This document shows, one piece after another, positions 12,596 to 23,581 of a stretch of DNA of 64,000 nt. A model generated the notes under the pieces. It had not been told where the DNA came from, made no database searches, and saw nothing but the letters and a program-made list of their open reading frames with translations. This DNA is from Holothuria scabra (Eukaryota; Echinodermata; Holothuroidea; Aspidochirotida; Holothuriidae): positions 4,898,001 to 4,962,000 of the forward strand of contig CM074187.1 of NCBI GenBank assembly GCA_037179385.1, written 5' to 3'. Position numbers and translations under genes: made by a program. How positions within the stretch are numbered: position 1 is the stretch's first letter; the number at the start of each line of letters is the position of its first letter.

Positions 12596-13215
12596 AGTAT
12601 CAGCTTTCTAAACCCCTTTTCACATATCCACATAGTAAATATGAAATATATGCAAGCTTTACATCTTGAGACATCAAGTTAACGAGATTTTCAGACTTTG
12701 AACCCAAGTGACCAAAGATGACTTTTAACCTCTGCCAAAAACAGCAGGGACCATCTTCTGACCTTAACTCATCCACTTACCAAATATGAACTCCATCCAA
12801 GTTTCCTACTGTACCTTGAGATATCGCAATTGCCAAATCTCCAGACTTTGACCCCATGACCCTGGTAGTTAACCTTTGATCCCTGCCAAAAACAATAGGG
12901 CCTTCTATCTGAACATAACACATCCACATACCAAACATGAAATCTATCTAGGTTTTCTACCTTGAAATATCATTCACCAGGTTTCCAGACTCCTGGTGAC
13001 CCCAGATGACCCCAGATGACCTACCTTTGACATCCACTAAAAGCAATAGCCCTTTCTTCTTCTCAATATGGCACATCTGTGTACCAAGTCTGGGAACTGT
13101 CAGACATTCCTCTCTTGAGATATCATGTTAAAGAGCAGAGCGTAACAAACACACACATGCAGACACGCATACATACAGACACCATCATTGGTTTCTCTTA
13201 TAATCAAAACCAAAA
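12596..13215 (+). repeat. diverged GACCTTTGAC array with CA tract
   Basis: Three to four older units share the tracts TTGAGATATC, GACTTTGACCCC and CCAAAAACAATAGGG with the 2.5-7.5 kb arrays but are much more diverged. The array ends at about 13140-13175 in a broken CA microsatellite followed by ACACCATCATTGGTTTCTC and an A-rich tract, corresponding to the lead-in and end of the other copies. Confidence 0.65.
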
Positions 13216-15356
13216 AGAGAGGAAGAAAGCTGACCTTGGTAGATGCTGGCCTGGGGTTGAGGTCAAATGGAAGGGGCCCCTTCCTTTGTAAAATTCCCTT
13301 TTGGAAAAATTTTGGTTTTCATAGGGGTGTAAGATACAAAATGGCACCCTTAGTTTAACTTGTGGGGCTTATGCTTGCGTAAAAAACTTCCCAACCAAAG
13401 AAAATTCTTCCATCTGACGGACACCACATAAATTCTGAATTACGCTTGGCCTCCATTCCCCTCCTACAAAATTAACTTCAAAATGTACCCAAAATTACCC
13501 ATTCATCTTCAGTCGCTATCACAAAGCAATTTTCTATCACCAATTCATTGAAATCTGACATTATTTTCTTTTTATGAAGTGTATTTTTCTGTGTATGGAC
13601 ATTAGAAACAGTCCCAGAAAACCTGCAAAAGTTGCCTATTCCAATTAGCCTACATACTCTCTATTAGAAAATACAAGCTTAGTCTAAGCAGCGATAAGAC
13701 AACACTACACTAACATTAATACATTACTTACCACAGAGTAGGCAATTGTTTCTCGTTTTAAATACTTTAAATGAGTATCCTTGGAAACTGCTGGGCATAA
13801 ATCCATGAATCCATTCTATGAACATGTTTGATATGATCCACCGGACCTAGCAGGATATTACAAGCATATGTTAGCTACCTCTGAAACTATCAGTAAATGC
13901 TACCATGAACTGAATGCATTCAGCGCTTAATCACTAGCTCCATGCCTTGTCGCTGCTACTGTTTTTGATGTACATGTACTAAGGCTTCTCCATGCTTTGA
14001 ACACATTCCGTGAGCAGTGAAAGGTTGTAAAAATCTTCTAGTTTCGACTCCCAGTGTTTCATAAGTTGACAAAGTTTAACATAATCAAAGTGCTAATTTT
14101 CAAAAAAGTGGGAATTGACATCAGAAGAGGAAACAGAAAAAGCGGAATTCCACTAAAAGGCAGAGATTTCACATCCCAGACAGTCTACGAATGACATCTA
14201 TCCTGGTTTCTTAGATATCTTGAGGTATCGTGGAAACAATATTTTCAGACTTTGACCCTTGGTGTGCCCAGATTACCTTTGACTTCCACAGAACACAATA
14301 GGGACCATCTTCTGACCAGTATGCATCCACATACCCAAATATGAAATCAATTCAAGTTTCCTACCTTGAGATCTCACATTAATAAGATTTAAGACTTTGA
14401 CCTCTGGTGACCCTAGAAGACCTTTGACTTGTACATAAAACAAAAGAAATCTTCCCTGACTGCCATTTTTTTTGCTTCAAATTAAATGGAAAGCGCATTT
14501 ATGATAAAATTTTTGGCACAGGTAAGTGAAGTTGAGGACTAACTGCACATTCTCCAACATACCAAAGTACAACAGTAATCTACAAATTTTTCAACAGTGA
14601 TTACAATACATCTAAAGGTCAACAAATATTGACAGCTATGACAATACTGCATTACAGCTTTGGGCACACCCAATCACATTTTGTAATATTTACTTTTGTT
14701 TCAGCAATCCAACCTGTTCCTGCTGCAGGCTTCCTCAAATAGCAGCATACACCACCTGTGGTGTGCAATGTGGTTAGGGGCAGCATGCAAAAACTGCTAG
14801 AAAACAAACATTTTCATCAATTTCTGATCACACACTACAGTTTACATTCACAGCTCAAAATTATTACCCTATCAACCCACCATAATTGTATCCAGTGAAC
14901 AGATTCAATTTGAACAATTGACAGAGATGAAATGCACTATCACATGTACAACATTGTATTAGCTATAAAGGCAAAGGCTTGGCAAGAGGGTTTCCACTAC
15001 TGTATCAAGTGTGCTTTAATTCCAGCCCTGACTGACAGTATGACTGAGGAAGATCCTAATCAGGACAAAAATTATTACAAGAATACAGGTTGACACTACA
15101 GCTTATGTTGTGATCATTTCTACTCACTACAGTCAAGACAGCTAAATTGCACAGGGCTGAAATTTAGCAATCCTCTTGTCATCTGTGACAGGTTAAAATT
15201 GCATCGGACAACCCCTTTCTCTCTTTCAAGCTGTCCGATGGACAAGAGGATTTTATTTGTAATTGCCTAGCTCTCTATATCTGCAAGGAAGACTGTTGTA
15301 ATAACTGCTCTACAGGAGTACTGAGACAATAATATTAACTATTCATCACTGAAACA
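13216..15356. other. mostly unassigned; one array fragment at about 14205-14445
   Basis: Two diverged units of the GACCTTTGACCT family lie at about 14205-14445 (TTGAGGTATCGTGG, then CTTTGACTTCCACAGAACAC). The rest shows no recognisable gene or repeat. A minus-strand stretch at 15016-15095 could encode a short hydrophobic segment; it is discussed as a finding on gene B. Confidence 0.4.
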
Positions 15357-15364
15357 GAAAGAAA

Positions 15365-16445
15365 CAGGGTTGGCAGTTTTTGCCACAGGCGGTTTTTACC
15401 AGTGGTTTTTACCAGTAAAAACCCTCCCGGTAAAAACAGGTTTTTGCTGAAAAATGGAAAAAATGGAAAAAACCTATTCTGCTACATTGAATAAAATGTT
15501 TTAAGTAACAACTTTTTCTTACTTTTTTCAAGATTAAAGGATGAAAATCATTATTTTACATCAAGACTGACCATTTTAGGCTATTAAATTTACCATGTAA
15601 GAGTCTGGATGGATTATTTTTAGTGACTTGTGTCACATTTTGCCAGATTTACACTGACACCATACAGTACCATAAAGTATAAATCTAGTTATGAAGATTG
15701 ACATCTTACTGTACGTCATTATTTTCTCACCTGTGATATAAATGATCAATTTTCACATTGTATTGAGCTAAACATTAAGGCAAAGAAATTTCTTTTCAAA
15801 ACTGCTTTGTATACTGTTCTGCACTGATACTGTATATACAGTATGCAAGGAGAGAGCTAAGACAAACTGTATCACTGTAAAGAAGTCTATATGCAATATG
15901 TTGCATTGTGCATTTGCCCACTTTGGCTATACATATATATCCTTTGTTTTCCCCCAAAATGACAGCCTTCCATTCCTTTTACAATTTTAAAGAAGGCTTA
16001 CCACTTAAATAAACATGAACAATTTCATTTATCCTCATTTTGTGAAACCTTGTTTGATATTCCAGTAATTTTGTAGAAAACATTAACTTCCAGTCTTTTA
16101 TTGTTAATTATTAAATATTGTTAGTATGCAGTTGAAGTTTTACCACTTTTAATTTTTAAGGCTTTATACCTAACATTGTAATATTGGCATTTTTGTTTTC
16201 ATTCTAGCTTTAGCAAGTTTTATTGCTTAATTTTTAAGTTAAAATAGAATCTTTAAGTCATGTAAACAACTCTGTCTCATTTGTATTATTCATCATGTGT
16301 GATGGGTTAGAGCAACCCCACACTTTTAATTGTCGGAGAAGTTTTTTCCAGTTTCTACCAGTTTTTACCGATAATAACCACTCATTACCAGTTTTTACCA
16401 CTGTCCCGGAAAAAACAGGTTTTTTCCGGCAGAAACCCAACCCTG
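15365..16445. mobile_element. non-autonomous hAT element, 1081 bp
   Basis: The left end CAGGGTTGGCAGTTTTTGCC and the right end (read inward CAGGGTTGGGTTTCTGCCGG) form imperfect inverted repeats. Subterminal blocks of ACCAGTTTTTACC and CCGGAAAAAACAGG type lie in mirrored order near both ends. A perfect 8-bp duplication GAAAGAAA flanks the element (15357-15364, 16446-16453). The interior is AT-rich without transposase coding. Confidence 0.85.
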
Positions 16446-16453
16446 GAAAGAAA

Positions 16454-18571
16454 TAAAAAAAATAATAAAATGTTTGTTTTTTAGGGAAGAGACATGAATT
16501 AATTTAGCCAATTGGTTTTCACTTTCCTTTGGTGGACCAAAAATTTATTATCCGACAATCTCAATTTGATTCCAGCTTCTTGTCCAATGGTCAACCTGAA
16601 AAATTTTCTTTAAACTCAGGTCTGGTGTATATTCTCTCCAACATCTTCAACTTATTACATTGAAATGGATTCTTTAATGGGAGTCCAAAAGATAATTATA
16701 TGTATATGGAAAGTATTTTTACACTCTTTTTTTTCTGGTTGGATTAAATTCCCTTCAGTGAAACTGTAACGTTAAGGATGGTTTCATAGATCTGGTATAA
16801 TAGAGAGATTTACACAGAATCGAGTGTCTTACCCTCAGGATCCATTATTACATTCTTTTGCTGACTCATTTCAAAAGTGAAATCAATGATGTGGGGTGCC
16901 ATACATCCAGGAACATACTGGTAACTATTACTTGGTCCATGTTGCATTTTCGTAGTCAAAGACAGAGCTACATTTCATGCACTGTTTTAAAGTGGAACTA
17001 CCAGATCTCTGACAACTCCCAACAGTAAAGAACAAGCTTTGCTTCATGTTCTTCACACAAAAATATTAAAAGGAGTTCTGGTGGAAAAGAACTGCAGTAT
17101 TAATAGGATGCGCTCACTGTACAAAAAATGTATAGCTACTAGTATAGCATCTTACTGTACATGTTCATACCTGTAGTCAAAGCCTATGCTGTCTTGCTGT
17201 ATCAGTCAACGTTTTCCCCCGTTCCAGTAAGGATTTAAGGTGAGACTTCCCTCCTTTTTCATGTTATTGGGCAACAGTTTTGATGGCTTAAAGTTTCTTA
17301 CTTCAATTTCTGGTCTATGCCTAACTTTTCACTAAACTGAGGTATAGTCCTAGGTTATTTGTGTATGTAGGCCATTCATTGAAGATACAAATAAAGGCTA
17401 TGCATTGTTTATGTATGTGTACTCGTTTTACTTTCAGTAAAGTTGGGCATGTACGCATGGGCACCTTTAGTTGTTTATTCATGAATAATCATAAACAAAC
17501 ATACTTTCATTGGTTCATTCTTCTGACTGATGGGCTCATTACAGCCAAAAGAATTCAAAATGCATTTGGCAAACCGAATTAACAACTGCACTTCAGATAA
17601 AGATTACTCCCAAAAGAAGCTTAGACTGTCCTTATAAGTATGTCAGCATGTCATTCACAGTTTCCAGCTACCATCATCTAACTGGCTCTCATGCTATTAT
17701 GAATTTTGGAACTTAAGTATTTCTTTATAACAATCTCGTAGTTCCGCTTTAAATGATGCGTATCCTACAACATGTTTGCACGTAAAAGTGCAGTGGTTAG
17801 GCCTCCAAATGTCCCTATCAATTTGCATGGGTACTGTACCTATGCATTACTGAACTACTTTCTTCAGTTGCTGGGATTTTTAAAGAAATTGGTAAAATAG
17901 TATTGTTCCACAGGTTGTAAGAGTGTCATTTTCACAAATATTCAGCTCTACTTTATGACATGTGGTTTCATATGCACTTGAAAATCACAATTCTTGAAGG
18001 CATTGTGTGAAGTATGTTAGGCTAATAACGTCAAAAGTTTGTGCACAGTGATCCCCATGGGGACCAAGGGGAAGTGATGATGTCACTTCACTACTGCGTT
18101 GCATTTACCAACTGTCCAGTGGGTACTACCGGGAAGTGTGCTTTACGATGTCATATCAACTCTGTGGGCACCATGGACTACTGCAGGATTTAAACAGGAC
18201 AAGATGATACCTTCTTATTGTGAATATTCACTAACATTCATCCAGTCTCCAGGCCACACATTCCTATGAATATCCAAAGAATCTGTTTGGTGTTCACTTT
18301 GGCAGACTTGGTGGGGATATGACTGAACAAGGAATATGCCCTACAGTCTGCTACACAGGCAATCTCAAAGGGGTAGTCAAACTCTCAGAATCTGATCTGG
18401 GGAACAAGAGCATTCCCACTTGCAAATTGATCCCCTGCACAGGGTCAGATCAAACGATCTGATCCCCTGCTCATACTCAATTGGGAAAACGTTCTTAATG
18501 CAGAGTTTTAACACCCTAGCACTTCATGATCTGCTTTTATCATCTGGAAGCAAAATATAATTGGTACTTAC
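16454..18571. other. probable gene B intron or 3' region, unassigned
   Basis: This stretch lies directly downstream (on the minus strand) of the two-Ig exon, so it should be intron or 3' sequence of gene B. One candidate exon is listed at 16833-16967. A perfect 10-bp-stem hairpin lies at 18442-18466. Otherwise I see nothing. Confidence 0.4.
16833..16967 (-). CDS. candidate downstream exon of gene B (weak)
   Basis: This minus-strand stretch is open for 45 codons and ends at a good donor (GATCCTGAGG then GTAAGA). It would start in phase 1 after ATGTAG and end in phase 1, which fits the phase-1 end of the two-Ig exon at 18572. The translation includes NSYQYVPGCMAPHIIDF and FEMSQQKNVIMDPEG; it has no transmembrane segment and no family I recognise. 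The acceptor has a poor pyrimidine tract. It could be a stalk or cytoplasmic exon, or chance. Transcript reads would settle it. Confidence 0.3.
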
Positions 18572-19102
18572 TTGATATATGAATTTTTGCTTTTTTGCTG
18601 CAAAATGTTCCCACAGAGGTTGAAGCACAGCACCTGTAAAACCCCTCATCGGAGTCCCTGCTAACACTTGAAAAATACAACGACCCATTTGGAAATGTTT
18701 GAATTGTGCTATCATCCTCTAACCACTGGTTATGTCTCTGCCAGTGCATTTCTGAATTGTTTGCATTATTTACTACACATGTCCACCACCATGTCTGTCC
18801 TTCATTCAAATAAACTTCTTTGGGACGGATGATCACAGCTATACTGCTTCCAACAAGGAGGTCTTGTGGGTTCTCACACTCCTGTGGCTTAGTTTTCCTG
18901 ACACAACAACGATACTCCCCTTCATGTAAATCCTTTTCAGCACTCTCAATAAATAATGATCCATTTGGGAGAATCCAGTTATCTGACACCCACTGGTTGT
19001 TTCGTTTCCATACCCACCAACTTCCATCATCTGAATTACAATCCCATACCAGACTATCCCCTTCCTTCACAATTTTCTCATATCGCAGAGAATAGTTTGT
19101 TC
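18572..19102 (-). CDS. gene B exon: tandem immunoglobulin domains (extracellular)
   Basis: This 531-nt exon is flanked by a strong acceptor (TTCTTTTTTCAG then GAACAAAC) and a strong donor (GTAAGT at 18566-18571), both in phase 1, as is typical of Ig-domain exons. It encodes two I-set-like Ig domains. Domain 1 has GDSLVWDC, WVWKR, LPNGSLFI and EGEYRCC. Domain 2 has EGQTWWWTC, MHWQRHNQW, FPNGSLYF and EGFYRCC. The C...W...YxC framework is complete in both. Each domain carries a second cysteine next to the framework one (YRCC) and one more downstream (QEC, TFC), suggesting an extra disulfide. Potential N-glycosylation sites include NYS, NNS and two NGS. Joined to the exon at 27525-27588 it follows the signal peptide directly. 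Ligand and exact family are unknown; adhesion or immune recognition is the usual role of such proteins. Confidence 0.9.
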
Positions 19103-20980
19103 CTGAAAAAAGAATGAAACAATGCATGTAGTTAGTTACAGCAGATGGAGTTTTACAGCCCACTTACCAACCTTTCGGATCAAATCGAACCGGCCATGAA
19201 GTCTTTTTCCAGTTGTAAAGCACTGACACAATGTAAAAAATATTTAACAGTACTAGCAAATTTTTCTCGTAACTGATAATGCTTTGGGTTTATGCATTTG
19301 TAGAAGATGACCTTTTCCAGGTCCAGTATATTTTTCATAATTGTCACTTGATTTGAAGTGGAAAGATTGTTAAATTAACCACTGTTTCCATCAAGAATGG
19401 GTAAGGGGGAAAATTTGTCCCAGGGATCTTCTTTCCAGAAGAATGAGGGTAAAATCCCTCCTCTTTCATTTCAATAAAAATAAAAGGAAATTTCAGTATT
19501 TTGGTCTCTTATTTAAGAAGATGACACCTTTGCAACAATGTTTGAACTCAAATACACAGCGTTTCAAATCTTTCAGAATGCAACCAATGTTTTGATAGTA
19601 ATAAATCCCCCCCCCCCCCCACAAACTTTTTTCTTTTTGAGTTTCTGCCAGTACCCTTGAAGTCAAACAGTTAAATAAGAACAATTTCAGTGCCAGAAGT
19701 CATTACAAAGTCTTAAGCTGCATTTCTTGCGGAATGCAATACGGAAATAAAGGGTGGACAAGCCACAACATGTGTTTAGCACTATTTGATTTGAGATGAC
19801 TATTATTAAACTTACCTGTAAATGCTCTAAATTAACCCATCTGGACCAAATCACATAAAAGGATTAGTTGCTTTAAAAAATTTAAATGTAGAATATTACA
19901 AATGTGGTGCACAATCAGACAAATCTTGAGATTATTATTCAGTATCATTCATGGAAAAGTTACTTTTTGAAAGGAGATGACATCAAATAATCAAAAAAGT
20001 TTACATACTTTCACATATCTGATGCAGGGAATATGGGAAAATTTGTTGGTTAGCAAACGTAGCTTTTGTGCTTATCAACTTCTAGCTGTCTTGATGTTTT
20101 GGTAAGCAAGCTCTCTCTTTTGTTAGTTCCTTCACTCATACTCACAGGTTTTGGATTCAGGTTTTAAAACACACTATATTTGTACAATGGCTCATAAAGA
20201 ATGTTGATTACACACATCTTTTGGTCTTGATTTCATAAAACCGTTTATCCAGTGCGATTCTGATGAGAACTACTCAATTTGCAAGCTTCAATACAAGAAC
20301 ATTTAAAGGGCTAACCCTCTCACAGTCCCACTCCTGCCCCAAAAAGCAATTTTTGTAATAACCTACAGAAATTTTCAATTAGCCCTGCTCTCTGATTGAC
20401 AGCAAGTTCAAAAAATGCAGAGTACCAAAGCTCATATTACACAGCATGCACTGAATTGAGTGTATTTTGATAACAAACTGGGGTCTTACATGCTCACCCT
20501 GAGGAAACAAATTGAGGTTGTGCGTAAATCACATCCCCGCACTAAGGATATATACTGCAGAAGTGACAGAGATTTAACATAATTGTGGTGATAACTATTT
20601 AACCAATGATTACTAGAAAAATAAAGATTCGCAAAAAAAAATTGTAGGAAAAGTACTTTACCGAATATGACTTTGCAAAAAGGCAGGTATGACTTAGCAA
20701 TGAACTACTGTACTGTATACATGGACAGCTGTAAAATTGCAGTAGGCCTGCTGTATATTTTCTTTCACTGAATATATAGTACAGTATAGAGTGTCCAATC
20801 AAGAAGCAATTTATTCAGATGGGGGACAAAATGGATACTAATATGACTGGCTATGCTTGGGCAATGCAGAATTTAAATTGCCAGTCCTGCCATGACTGGA
20901 TGCATTTCATGGAACTAACTTGTTTCGCAAGCTAAGGGGTTTTGTACTGTACATACAATGCACATCGTGTTTAGTGAGAT
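19103..20980 (-). other. gene B intron 1, repeat-poor part
   Basis: This is non-coding intron between the signal-peptide exon and the Ig exon, if the two belong together. A poly-C run of about 12 lies near 19608. No exon with a usable splice context was found here. Confidence 0.5.
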
Positions 20981-20995
20981 ACTCATGTGACTATG

Positions 20996-21224
20996 AGTGC
21001 ATGGTCAAGTGGTTAGAGCATCAGACTTGCAGTTGGGAGGTCGGAAGTTCGAATCCTGGCCGGGTCATACTGTACCGAAGACTTTAAACATGGAACCTTC
21101 TGCCCTTGTGCTTGGTGCTCAGAATGAACAATGGAGCAGGGAAAACAAACCCACAAAACTAGAGAAAAAGGCTGTGGCAGGCTTGACTTGAACCAATTGG
21201 TTGGAAACTGGGTTGTAAAACTCT
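20996..21224 (+). mobile_element. tRNA-derived SINE, 229 bp, with target duplication
   Basis: The 5' part has a pol III A box (TGGTCAAGTGGTTAGAGCAT) and B box (AAGTTCGAATCCTGG) spaced as in a tRNA. An unrelated 3' body follows, containing GGTCATACTGTACCGAAGAC and GTGCTTGGTGCTCAG. A 15-bp target duplication flanks it: ACTCATGTGACTATG (20981-20995) and ACTCATGTAACTATG (21225-21239), one mismatch. The long duplication indicates LINE-mediated insertion. It lies in gene B intron 1. Confidence 0.85.
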
Positions 21225-21540
21225 ACTCATGTAACTATGGTTAAGCCCTCAAAACTTAGAATATGTTTGCACTATAAAGTAAATACAAATGAGAAAGATA
21301 AATTGATGATAATTCTTGGCAATATAAAAAAGCATAAAATCAACATTTCTAGATTCCTAACACTAGCAATTTCTGCCAAAACTGTAGGCCTATGGTTTCA
21401 TACAATGAAGGAGCCACTGCTAGCTTTCTGTAAAATTTACACGTTTGGACAAGTAGCCAGAGATGTACATAAAGTAGGTATAAGGGTTACTGTGAGACAG
21501 TAATGGCCAACACTGGTTTTAAATGACCCATGTGCACTAA

Positions 21541-22816
21541 AACCAGAAAGCCCAGAGGCTGAGTGATTCCTTGCTGCTGAAATGTAAGTCTGTTTTTCAA
21601 ATTGACAGTATTTCTTAAAGATGACAAAAAACAATATTTAGTGATGGCATTCTCAGTATGGATATTGCAAATCAGTGTTTGCACTGGGTAGGAAATTTGT
21701 ACCAGGGTACCCGAACTGTATTACTCGTCGGGTACCCGATCGTAAACCTTTCAATATCTTTCGTCCACCCTGAGGGCTAGGCTAGGCTATGCACTGTATA
21801 GTGTAGTAGGCCATGCTGTTTCTTGAAATGGTATGGAGCGGATGTTGGAAACACACATGGCAGGAATTGTTTCTGGAAAAGTGCAATTTAACAAAAGCAC
21901 TTTACGGAAACAAACAAGTTAAGCAACTTCATTTCAAATAATTGTGAACAAGATGTGGGTTAATACATTTGTTACTTCCGATAACCATGTTATTTTGCGA
22001 AGATCAAAAAGAAATCAATGAAATCACTACCCCGGTAGTAATTTTCTACCTGGGTAATAATCGGTCGGGTACCTGGTGCAAACACTAATGCAAATGCTGC
22101 AACATGTATGGGACCACAGTTAATTCTAAAGTATGTTTGCAAGGTTTGAGTTTTGGCCTCTCATGACTTAACCAAAATGAATATGATTCATCTATGGAAT
22201 AAAGGAAATGAACATGTGCTAAAATAGATAACTCACTGCTACCATTCTTAAGATATCATGTTGGTAAAGTTTTACACCTCTAGACCTACGATGAGTCCAA
22301 TGACCTTTGAACTCCACCAAAACTGAAAGCTTTTCTTCATCTACTTAATATGGGCAAAGTGCATGCTAAGTGTAATATCCCTCACTGCTACACATCTTGA
22401 CATATAATGTTTAGGTTTTAACCTTCTGACCTTTACTGACCTCAGCCAAAACCAATATTAGCAATGAATCTACTTTGTATGAACAATTTTGCACATCCTA
22501 GGCATGAAAACTCTCAGTTGTTCAACTTGAGATATCTTGTTCATAAGCAGGGTAAATTTACCATTTGACCTCTAACGATCCAAAATGACATTTGATTTTG
22601 AACAAAAACAATAGCGTCGATCTACTAAATATGACCAACATACATGCAAAGTAGGAGATCCCTCACATTTATCCAGCTTGAAATACTGTGTTTGACCTCT
22701 TATGATCCCAAAAGGCCTTTGACCTCCATAAAAAAAAAGCAATAGGATCTGTCTACTTTGTATGGGCAATGCACTGGAAAAGAAGTTCCCTTATAGCACT
22801 CCTTGAGTTACAGTAG
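21541..22816 (+). mobile_element. Helentron/HINE-like copy, 5' module plus diverged array
   Basis: The 5' module (about 21541-21590) reads AACCAGAAAGCCCAGAGGCT then GAGTGATTCCTTGCTGCTGA, matching the module at 6127-6170. After a nested hAT (21673-22087) the array resumes (about 22130-22810) with diverged units: TTCTTAAGATATCATG, AATGACCTTTGAACTCC and similar. The (CA)n and 3' hairpin are missing; the copy is cut by a minus-strand SINE. Confidence 0.6.
21673..22087. mobile_element. non-autonomous hAT element, 415 bp
   Basis: Termini: left CAGTGTTTGCACTGGGTA, right (read inward) TAGTGTTTGCACCAGGTA. GGGTACCCG and related blocks lie subterminally. The target duplications are TTGCAAAT (21665-21672) and ATGCAAAT (22088-22095), 7 of 8 identical. 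It is inserted inside the 21.5-22.8 kb array element, so it is the younger of the two. Confidence 0.8.
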
Positions 22817-22824
22817 TTTGTTAG

Positions 22825-22996
22825 CTAGAGTTTTACGGCTCACTTTCCAATCATTGGTTAAAGTCCGGACGGCCACAGCATTTATTCCAGTTTTGGCTCA
22901 TTCACTGGTTTGTTTTCTAAGCTCCACTGCTTATGCTGAGCACCAAGCACAATGGCAGTAAGTTCCATTTTTAAAGTCTTCGGTACGACCAGGCCA
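22825..22996 (-). mobile_element. 5'-truncated copy of the same tRNA SINE, minus strand
   Basis: Read on the minus strand it contains GTACCGAAGACTTTAAAAAT, TGCTTGGTGCTCAGC and GGAAAACAAACC-like sequence, in the same order as the body of the 20996-21224 SINE. The tRNA-like head is lost apart from GGGAGTTCTGGCC, so the copy is truncated at its 5' end. Confidence 0.7.
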
Positions 22997-23322
22997 GAAC
23001 TCCCAAACTCCTGTATCTTGCAAGATTCTTGAAGAATTTCCCAAGGTATTCACCTTTAAACGTCTTGTGAGAGTTAGTTGAATCAGTAGATTTGCATCCT
23101 ACACTTGCATCTTAGTCCTTTTCAATCCTGCCAGTAGCAATACATTCCCTTTCCTGAATTTCCTTGCCAGCATATAGTAGCAAGGAGTCAAACACTGTCT
23201 TGAACTGATCATCTAGAGTGGCTTGACATGAGATTTGTCATTCTTCTATCAAACTGTTTAGGACATATTGTAGTAAGAAATACTGTAGGTTACTTGAGTG
23301 ACATTATGCAGGCTAATCTGCA

Positions 23323-23581
23323 TTAACCCTTTACCCTTGTGCTCCAATCGGAGCATATTTGCGCACCGTGGGAGTGGGCAAAAAAGCAGACGGAGCACGC
23401 CCCGTATCAGCTTCTGTAGGCTATTGACCCCATGACCTTCAACTATTGTCTCTCTCATCGTTGTGGCTGAATTTTCGGGTAGCTACTCGAATTTTCGAGC
23501 TCTACGTGAAACAGTAAAGATGGGTGACAGCCTTGCTCTCCGTCTGGGTTCAAAAGGACCCCAACAATGGTAAAGAGTTAA
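23323..23581. mobile_element. TTAA-flanked MITE, 259 bp
   Basis: It begins TTAACCCTTTACCCTTG and ends CAATGGTAAAGAGTTAA, which are mutually inverted. TTAA at each end is the target duplication typical of piggyBac-type and Kolobok-type elements. No coding is present. Its interior resembles sequence at about 4230-4290, so it is a family. Confidence 0.75.

Noticed and set aside
20996..21070. Possible functional tRNA gene
   Set aside because: A and B boxes are present, but the 3' half does not fold as a tRNA and the unit continues into a shared 230-bp body with a target duplication, so it is a SINE.
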